A DNA stretch of 64,000 nucleotides, from positions 52,292 through 116,291 of the forward strand of contig DJSW01000009.1 of the NCBI GenBank assembly GCA_002439085.1. Direction: 5' to 3'. The translations under genes and the position numbers were made by a program. Each line of letters begins with the position of its first letter. Position 1 is the stretch's first letter. The stretch is from Alphaproteobacteria bacterium UBA6324. Lineage in GTDB: Bacteria > Pseudomonadota > Alphaproteobacteria > CAAGCB01 > CAG-977. Below are positions 58,932-64,000 of the stretch, piece by piece. The notes beneath the pieces are model-generated. The model did not search any database and had not been told where the DNA came from. It worked only from the letters and a program-made list of their open reading frames with translations.

Positions 58932-59540
58932 TCAGCGCGCCTTTTTCGGGTCTTTGAACTTGAACAGTTTGGCGTCCAAAGGCGGATTGATTTCCATGTT
59001 ATCCAGTGTCACGACCGTTGTGATCTGCCGGGCGTCCGTGACGCGCCATTGCCGCAGGGTCAGCGGTTTATCCCTGAAAACCAGTGTGATTTGTCCGGCG
59101 GCAGGCTGGTTGTTTTTCATGACGGTGACGGAAATCAGTCCGTTTTCCGCCGTAAAGTCCGTGACGATCAACCCTTCTTTGGCAAAGGAAAGGTTTTCCT
59201 TTAAAATCATGGACGCGGGATTGTCGTCCAAATCCAGATAGGTGACCTGTTCCAGCTTTTTATCGTGGAAAATCAAGTAATATCCGTCGGCAATGATTTC
59301 GACGGGATGGGGCGGATCGTATTCCAACCGCATTTTGTTCGGTTTCAGAACGTAAAAATCCCCCTGCGCCGTTCCGCCGTTGTCGCTGATCTGGTAAAAA
59401 CGGCTTTTGATCGTTTTGATGCCGTTGAAATAGTTTTCAATGTCCGCAATCGCTTTTTCCCGCGTCGGCGCGGGCGCGGCGGCGGCGGGCGCGGCCGTCA
59501 GAATCAGGCAGATCAGAAAAGCTTTCAGCATTGTTTTCAT
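58932..59540 (-). CDS. lolA: Outer-membrane lipoprotein carrier protein LolA
   Basis: LolA carries lipoproteins across the periplasm to the outer membrane. The 202-residue protein has a signal peptide (about 1-21) and the LolA fold with GDFYVLKPNKMRLEYDPPHP and ADGYYLIFHDKKLEQVTYL. ATG at 59540 has a weak site (ACGGA). It follows ftsK on the same strand with a 30-bp gap, a frequent pair in alphaproteobacteria. Confidence 0.87.
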   Translation of the reverse strand: MKTMLKAFLICLILTAAPAAAAPAPTREKAIADIENYFNGIKTIKSRFYQISDNGGTAQGDFYVLKPNKMRLEYDPPHPVEIIADGYYLIFHDKKLEQVTYLDLDDNPASMILKENLSFAKEGLIVTDFTAENGLISVTVMKNNQPAAGQITLVFRDKPLTLRQWRVTDARQITTVVTLDNMEINPPLDAKLFKFKDPKKAR

Positions 59541-59570
59541 TCCGTTTCGTTTTTTTCCACTTTATCAGGT

Positions 59571-61874
59571 TCACCGGTTGTCGGGAACCAGAATTTCACG
59601 TTTGCCCGAATGGCCGGCGGGGGAAATGACGCCCTGCGCTTCCATCTGGTCGATCAGGTCGGCGGCGCGGTTGTATCCGATCCGCAACTGTCGCTGGATG
59701 TAGCTGGTGGATACTTTGCGGTCGCGCAAAACGACGGCGACGGCTTTGTCGTACAGGCTGGCATCCGCGTCGTCGTCCAAATTCAAACCGGAATCGCCGG
59801 CGGATTCGGGCGGTTCCTCGGTCACGGACTGTTCGTATTCGGGAACGCCCTGCAGCCGCAAATGCGCGGTGACGGCTTCGACTTCGGCGTCGCTGACGAA
59901 CGGCCCGTGCAGGCGGACGGGACGCTGTCCCTGCGCCAGATACAGCATATCGCCGCGCCCCAGCAACTGTTCAGCCCCCTGTTCGCCCAAAATCGTGCGG
60001 CTGTCGATTTTCGTCGTCAGGCGGAAACTGATCCGTTCGGGAAAGTTCGATTTGATCGTGCCGGTGATCACGTCAACGGACGGACGCTGCGTCGCCAAAA
60101 TCAAATGAATGCCGGCGGCGCGCGCCTTTTGCGCGATGCGTTGGACGGCGACTTCGATTTCCTTGCCCGCCGTGATCATCAAATCGGCCATTTCGTCAAC
60201 GATGACGACGATATAGGGGAACGGTTTCAGGTTCAGCTGCTGTTCCTCGTAAATCGGTTCGCCGTTGTCGTAACCGGTCAAAACGGTGCGCGTCATCGGT
60301 TCCTTGCTGTCGATCATTTCCTTGACCTTGGCGTTGTACCCGTCGATGTTGCGCACGCCCAGCTCGCTCATCTGGCGATAGCGGTCGTCCATTTCGCGCA
60401 CCGCCCAGTTCAACGCCAGCACGGCCTTTTTCGGGTCGGTGACGACGGGGGTCAGCAAATGGGGGATGCCGTTATACACGGACAGTTCCAGCATTTTCGG
60501 GTCAACCATGATCAGCCGCACCTGCTGCGGCGTCAGGCGGTAAACCAGCGACAAAATCATGGTGTTGATCGCGACGGATTTGCCCGAACCGGTCGTTCCG
60601 GCGACCAGCAGGTGCGGCATTTTCGCCAGATCGGCGAACGTCGGTTTGCCGCCGATGTCCTTGCCCAAAGCCAGTAGCAGCGGCTTTGTCGCGTTTTTGA
60701 ATTCATCGCAGGAAAACATTTCCTTTAAATACACGTCGGCGCGTTTTTCGTTGGGCATTTCGATGCCGATGACGCTTTGGCCGGGGACGACGGCGATGCG
60801 GACGGAAAGCGCGCTCATGGAACGGGCGATGTCGTCGGCCAGATTGATGACGCGCGTCGTTTTGATCCCCGGCGCGGGTTCCAATTCAAACAAAGTGACG
60901 ACGGGCCCCGGACGGACGTTGACGATTTCGCCTTTGACGCCGTATTCCTCCAACACTTCCTCCAGCTGGCGGGCGCGTTTTTCCAGATAGTCGCGGGACA
61001 CGGCCGCGTCCTTGTCAACCTTGGGCTTGGTCAGGAAATCCAGTTTCGGCAAATGGAACGTGCGGGCGTATTCGCGCTGTTCGCGAATGGATTTCAGCGG
61101 CGATGGTTTCGCGGGCGCTTTCGGCCGCTGCGGCTGTTCCTTTTCCACCAAATTCAGCTCGCCCTGTTCGGCGAACAGGCTTTGCGGCAATTCTTCGGGC
61201 GGGGTTTCGGGTTCCGTCTGCTCCGCGCCGTTTTGCTTGCGCACTTTGCGCCACACGGCCGTTCCCGCCGTTTTGCACACGGCCGCCAATCCGGAGATCC
61301 ACCGCTTGACCAGATAGAACGGAATCCCCAGCGTCGAAGCCAACCCGAATACGGTCGCGACAAACACAACCGGCAGCATCAGGTATTCCAAATAGGACAG
61401 GCGCGCGACGCTCAATCCGTTAATCAGCGGTTGGTAAAACGCCGGCATGACCGCGCCCGAAAATCCGGCGATGACGGGCGAAAACGAAACGGCCGGCAGC
61501 GCGGACAGCAGAACCAGCGTCAAAAACAGCGTCGGGATGAAGCATAAAACGCGCAAAATCTGATACTTGTGCCATTTCAACCGGAAAATCAGAACGCCCC
61601 AGGCCGTGACGGCCAGCGGAAACAGAATCGCGCCCAGCCCGAAATACTGCCACAGCAAATCGGCGCAGATCGCGCCCGCGCCGCCCAACGCGTTTTGCGC
61701 GGCCTCGCCCGTCGCGGTGTTAAACGACGGATCCGTTGAACGGTAGGTCGCCAACGCGGCCGCCAAAGCGCACCCCGCCGCGATCACGGCCAATCCGGAC
61801 AGGCGAACGGCGGCCTTGCGTAAAAACGCTTTCAAACTGTCGGGCAGGAATGTGCGGTTATCAGATGTGACCAT
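59571..61874 (-). CDS. ftsK: DNA translocase FtsK
   Basis: FtsK pumps chromosomal DNA at the septum. The 767-residue protein has four N-terminal membrane helices (about 20-180), a short linker, the alpha/beta motor with Walker A AGTTGSGKS and LIMVDPKMLELSVYNGIPHL, and a C-terminal gamma winged helix (VSTSYIQRQLRIGYNRAADL) that reads KOPS sites. The linker is shorter than in E. coli FtsK. It is upstream of lolA. Confidence 0.95.
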   Translation of the reverse strand: MVTSDNRTFLPDSLKAFLRKAAVRLSGLAVIAAGCALAAALATYRSTDPSFNTATGEAAQNALGGAGAICADLLWQYFGLGAILFPLAVTAWGVLIFRLKWHKYQILRVLCFIPTLFLTLVLLSALPAVSFSPVIAGFSGAVMPAFYQPLINGLSVARLSYLEYLMLPVVFVATVFGLASTLGIPFYLVKRWISGLAAVCKTAGTAVWRKVRKQNGAEQTEPETPPEELPQSLFAEQGELNLVEKEQPQRPKAPAKPSPLKSIREQREYARTFHLPKLDFLTKPKVDKDAAVSRDYLEKRARQLEEVLEEYGVKGEIVNVRPGPVVTLFELEPAPGIKTTRVINLADDIARSMSALSVRIAVVPGQSVIGIEMPNEKRADVYLKEMFSCDEFKNATKPLLLALGKDIGGKPTFADLAKMPHLLVAGTTGSGKSVAINTMILSLVYRLTPQQVRLIMVDPKMLELSVYNGIPHLLTPVVTDPKKAVLALNWAVREMDDRYRQMSELGVRNIDGYNAKVKEMIDSKEPMTRTVLTGYDNGEPIYEEQQLNLKPFPYIVVIVDEMADLMITAGKEIEVAVQRIAQKARAAGIHLILATQRPSVDVITGTIKSNFPERISFRLTTKIDSRTILGEQGAEQLLGRGDMLYLAQGQRPVRLHGPFVSDAEVEAVTAHLRLQGVPEYEQSVTEEPPESAGDSGLNLDDDADASLYDKAVAVVLRDRKVSTSYIQRQLRIGYNRAADLIDQMEAQGVISPAGHSGKREILVPDNR

Positions 61875-61924
61875 GGTAAAATAAACTCCGCCCCCGTTAT
61901 GGCATCAAAAGGTAAAATCTCTGT

Positions 61925-62563
61925 TTAATTTATCCGGCCGCCCGAATTCACGTCTAACAGCAGCAGCAGCGTGTCGTAAAACTTTTGCATTGACGCGCAT
62001 TCCAGCAACGCCTGCTTTTCCGCCGATTCAAACGGCAGCAAAGAAGCCAGCGTCATCAGAATCTGTTCGTCGGGCGTCTGTTTCAACATTTCCGATGTCA
62101 GGTCGATTTTGTTGGAATAGGCGTAAAAGTCCAGTTTGGCGAACAGTTCCTTTTTATTGAACTTGAAATCCCGCAGGTTGAAATCCGCCGCGAAAGGGGT
62201 GAAATCGACGGCGGCGTCGCGGTAAATGCCGCTGTGGTCGTGTTCGGAAATCACGTTAAACCGCGCGATTCCCGTCAACGTGATCAACAGCGTGTCGTCC
62301 GATTCCATAAATCCGGATATCCGGCCGGCGCATCCCGTTTTATACAGCGGCGACACTTTCAAAGGCAGGTTCTGTTCCGTCGGTTGAACCATGCCGATCA
62401 GGCGCGCCGACGCCAGCGCATTGAACACCAAACGGATGTAGCGCATTTCATAGATTCGCAGGTTCAGTTTCGTTTCCGGAAACAGGAAAGATCCGGAAAA
62501 CGGCAAAACGGGCAGGGTGGCCGGCAATTCCACCATTGTGACATCGAAAATGCTGTTGGTCAT
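61925..62563 (-). CDS. Lon N-terminal (substrate-binding) domain protein
   Basis: The 212-residue protein consists of the LON substrate-binding domain alone: LPVLPFSGSFLFPETKLNLRI-type start, ARLIGMVQP, CAGRISGF, and a helical tail. No AAA or protease domain is present, so it is not Lon. Such stand-alone proteins have unknown function. It is 12 bp downstream of the CnoX-like gene, on the same strand, a common alphaproteobacterial pair. ATG at 62563 has AAAGGCGG. Confidence 0.88.
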   Translation of the reverse strand: MTNSIFDVTMVELPATLPVLPFSGSFLFPETKLNLRIYEMRYIRLVFNALASARLIGMVQPTEQNLPLKVSPLYKTGCAGRISGFMESDDTLLITLTGIARFNVISEHDHSGIYRDAAVDFTPFAADFNLRDFKFNKKELFAKLDFYAYSNKIDLTSEMLKQTPDEQILMTLASLLPFESAEKQALLECASMQKFYDTLLLLLDVNSGGRIN

Positions 62564-62574
62564 GACGGCCGCCT

Positions 62575-63471
62575 TTACGAAAACAACAAAGAGGACAGCT
62601 TGCGCCGTCCGGCGACCGTGACGGGATTCGTCTGCCCCAGCGCGGCGAAGATTTTAAACAGTTGCTGGCGCGCGGCGTCGTTGTTCCATTCGCGTTCTTT
62701 GGCGATGATGGCAACCAGCTCGTCGATCGCGCGTTCCGCGTCGCCCGCGGCGAACAAAGCGTTGGCGTAATCATAGCGCGCCTGCAGATCGTCGGGGTTT
62801 TGCGCGACCTTTTGCGCCAAATCGTCGGGTTTCGGGGCGTTTTGCGCTTCCAACGCCATTTTCAGCGCGACCTTGGCCGATTCCAGATCGGGGGATTTCA
62901 CCGACGCGTCCAGCCCGTCGGCCAAATCTTTGGCTGCGTCCAGCTGTTTCAGGGCGATGAACGCGCGGATCATGCCGGCGAAAGCGGCGGGGTTGGCCTC
63001 GTCCTTTTCCAAAACGGCGGCATAAGCTTCCAACGCCGCCTGCGCCTGTCCGTCGCCCAGCTTCTGCGCGGCGTCTTTCAGCATTTCATCCAAAGACAGC
63101 GCGGCTTTGCCGATCAAGGCCTGCATGACGCTTTTCAGCTGCGATTCGGGAATTTCGCCGGCGAATCCGTCCACCAGCCCGCCTTTGGCGAAAATCATGG
63201 TCGTCGGGACGCTTTGAATCCCCAGCTGCATTGCCAGCTGCTGACATTCCATGATGTCGAATTTGACCAGCGCGGCTTTGCCGTTCGCCAGTCGGACGTA
63301 TTTTTCCAACAGCTGGGCGAACCGGTCGCATGGCGGATTTTGCGCCGTCATGAAAAAAGCCAGAACGACGCGGTTTTTGGAATCGTCAACAACGTCGGAT
63401 TTGAACGACTGCATCGTTCCCGTTTTGACAACGTCGGGCTGCGATGCGGCGTCTTGAAAAATCAAAGGCAT
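62575..63471 (-). CDS. CnoX-like thioredoxin-fold/TPR protein
   Basis: CnoX (YbbN) is a chaperone-holdase with a thioredoxin domain and TPRs. The 298-residue protein has a thioredoxin-fold N-terminal domain (about 1-115) in which the CxxC is replaced by NPPC (one Cys), the cis-Pro region QSVPTTMIF, and TPR-like repeats with GMIRAFIALKQLDAAKDLADG. Loss of the first Cys rules out normal disulfide chemistry. ATG at 63471 follows GAGGGG. Confidence 0.88.
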   Translation of the reverse strand: MPLIFQDAASQPDVVKTGTMQSFKSDVVDDSKNRVVLAFFMTAQNPPCDRFAQLLEKYVRLANGKAALVKFDIMECQQLAMQLGIQSVPTTMIFAKGGLVDGFAGEIPESQLKSVMQALIGKAALSLDEMLKDAAQKLGDGQAQAALEAYAAVLEKDEANPAAFAGMIRAFIALKQLDAAKDLADGLDASVKSPDLESAKVALKMALEAQNAPKPDDLAQKVAQNPDDLQARYDYANALFAAGDAERAIDELVAIIAKEREWNNDAARQQLFKIFAALGQTNPVTVAGRRKLSSLLFS

Positions 63472-63616
63472 ATTCCCCTCCGGAAATCAAAGAACAGAAC
63501 GGGCGTCATCATATATGAAAACGGCCGCGAATAAAACGGAAAATCGTCGCGAAAACGGCCGGACGCAAGGCCTGGGCGGAAAAAATAAAAAAAATGAAAA
63601 AAAGTGAAAATTTTTC

Positions 63617-63644
63617 TTGCAAACGAAAAAACATCCGTTATAAT
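63617..63644 (+). promoter_or_regulatory. Promoter of tRNA-Gly
   Basis: TTGCAA (63617-63622) and a perfect TATAAT (63639-63644), 16-bp spacing, lie 21 bp upstream of the tRNA. Confidence 0.75.
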
Positions 63645-63665
63645 CCAGCACTGTTGAAACGGAGC

Positions 63666-63740
63666 GCGGGTGTAGCTCAGGGGTAGAGCGCAACCTTGCC
63701 AAGGTTGATGTCGAGGGTTCAAATCCCTTCGCCCGCTCCA
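63666..63740 (+). tRNA. tRNA-Gly (anticodon GCC)
   Basis: The acceptor GCGGGTG pairs with CGCCCGC, with discriminator T and an encoded CCA (63738-63740). The anticodon arm CAACC-TTGCCAA-GGTTG carries GCC, and the T arm GAGGG-TTCAAAT-CCCTT follows. All four arms fold by eye; the promoter is directly upstream and a terminator directly downstream. Confidence 0.95.
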
Positions 63741-63776
63741 ATATAAAAAAGCGTCCTTTTGGACGCTTTTTTATAT
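63741..63776. terminator. Intrinsic terminator after tRNA-Gly
   Basis: A perfect 16-bp palindromic stem (63741-63756 with 63761-63776) starts at the base after the tRNA CCA. Confidence 0.88.
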
Positions 63777-63785
63777 TTGCAACAA

Positions 63786-63923
63786 GGTCGGATTTGAACC
63801 CTCGACGTTTTTAACCGGAATCGGGTTCGGCCGGAGCGACAGCGCAGGCAACGCGAGCGCAGCGAGCGACCCGCAGGGCGAGGGGCGTTCCGCCCCGAGT
63901 AAATCCCTTCGCCCGCTCCAATA
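63786..63923. repeat. GC-rich element with partial tRNA-Gly copies
   Basis: A 17-bp inverted copy of the T arm (63790-63806) is followed by a GC-rich stretch with GGGGCG-TTC-CGCCCC hairpin (about 63882-63896) and then by a direct copy of the tRNA-Gly 3' end with CCA (63901-63923, 23 bp matching 63721-63743). Confidence 0.8.
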
Positions 63924-63968
63924 ACAAAACTAAAAAACGCCCTTAAACGGGCGTTTTTGTTTTGTTAT
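63921..63968. terminator. Second terminator after partial tRNA copy
   Basis: ATAACAAAAC (63921-63930) pairs with GTTTTGTTAT (63959-63968) and AAAAACGCCC with GGGCGTTTTT inside it, forming a long hairpin. The rest to 64000 shows no feature. Confidence 0.8.
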
Positions 63969-64000
63969 CAATGAGCCTTAACGAGGCAAGACGGCAGTCG

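Overview
The window looks like chromosomal sequence of an anaerobic or fermentative alphaproteobacterium. The alphaproteobacterial signs are the zapA / 6S RNA / fthC order, a ruvCAB block leading towards ybgC-tolQRAB-pal-cpoB, tilS-ftsH-glmM, a non-flagellar MotA/MotB-like pair, and the LonN-domain/CnoX-like pair. The anaerobic signs are the radical SAM maturase HydG with its TM1266-type partner (an [FeFe]-hydrogenase system, rare in this class), a fermentative D-lactate dehydrogenase and a flavodoxin. Together these suggest an uncultured gut-type alphaproteobacterium; this is an inference, since no 16S gene is present.

Layout. 0-8.1 kb: a double-HTH ArsR protein, a coiled-coil membrane protein, ldhA, alaA, an FAD dehydrogenase, mscL, and the TM1266 regulator with hydG. 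8.2-16 kb: a large HExxH protein, an RDD membrane protein, galU with an MFS transporter, and an ATP-grasp/esterase pair. 16-21 kb: an accessory stretch with a DUF262/HNH (GmrSD-like) protein, a beta-rich hypothetical protein and a membrane class III nucleotide cyclase. 21-29.5 kb: rpmE; a leftward cluster efp - inositol monophosphatase - OmpA-like - MotA-like - MotB-like; epmA divergent from efp (EpmA acts on EF-P); gtrA; a ThiE-like gene; and a coiled-coil gene with zapA. 29.5-34.1 kb: 6S RNA, fthC, a YmdB-type phosphoesterase, yebC and ruvCAB.

34.1-42.4 kb is the most unusual part. It is an 8.3 kb block between ruvB and ybgC-tolQ with five tandem paralogues of a small two-helix membrane protein and three HExxH proteins, with several separate promoter/terminator units. 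The distant 8.2-10.6 kb gene encodes a fourth protein of the HExxH type. No transposase, integrase or phage gene was seen. Core functions resume at 42.4-54.3 kb: ybgC, tolQRAB, pal, a second Pal-like lipoprotein, cpoB, tilS, ftsH, glmM and serC.

54.4-64 kb: a secreted Cys-rich protein with four near-identical repeats; a copper P-type ATPase with a CopZ-like tail that has its own ribosome binding site; an exported flavodoxin behind a MerR-style promoter; lolA, ftsK, the LonN and CnoX-like genes; and tRNA-Gly(GCC) followed by a truncated second copy of its 3' end and terminator, separated from it by a GC-rich element.

All positions and motifs were read by eye. Family names rest on recognised motifs and protein length, not on database searches.
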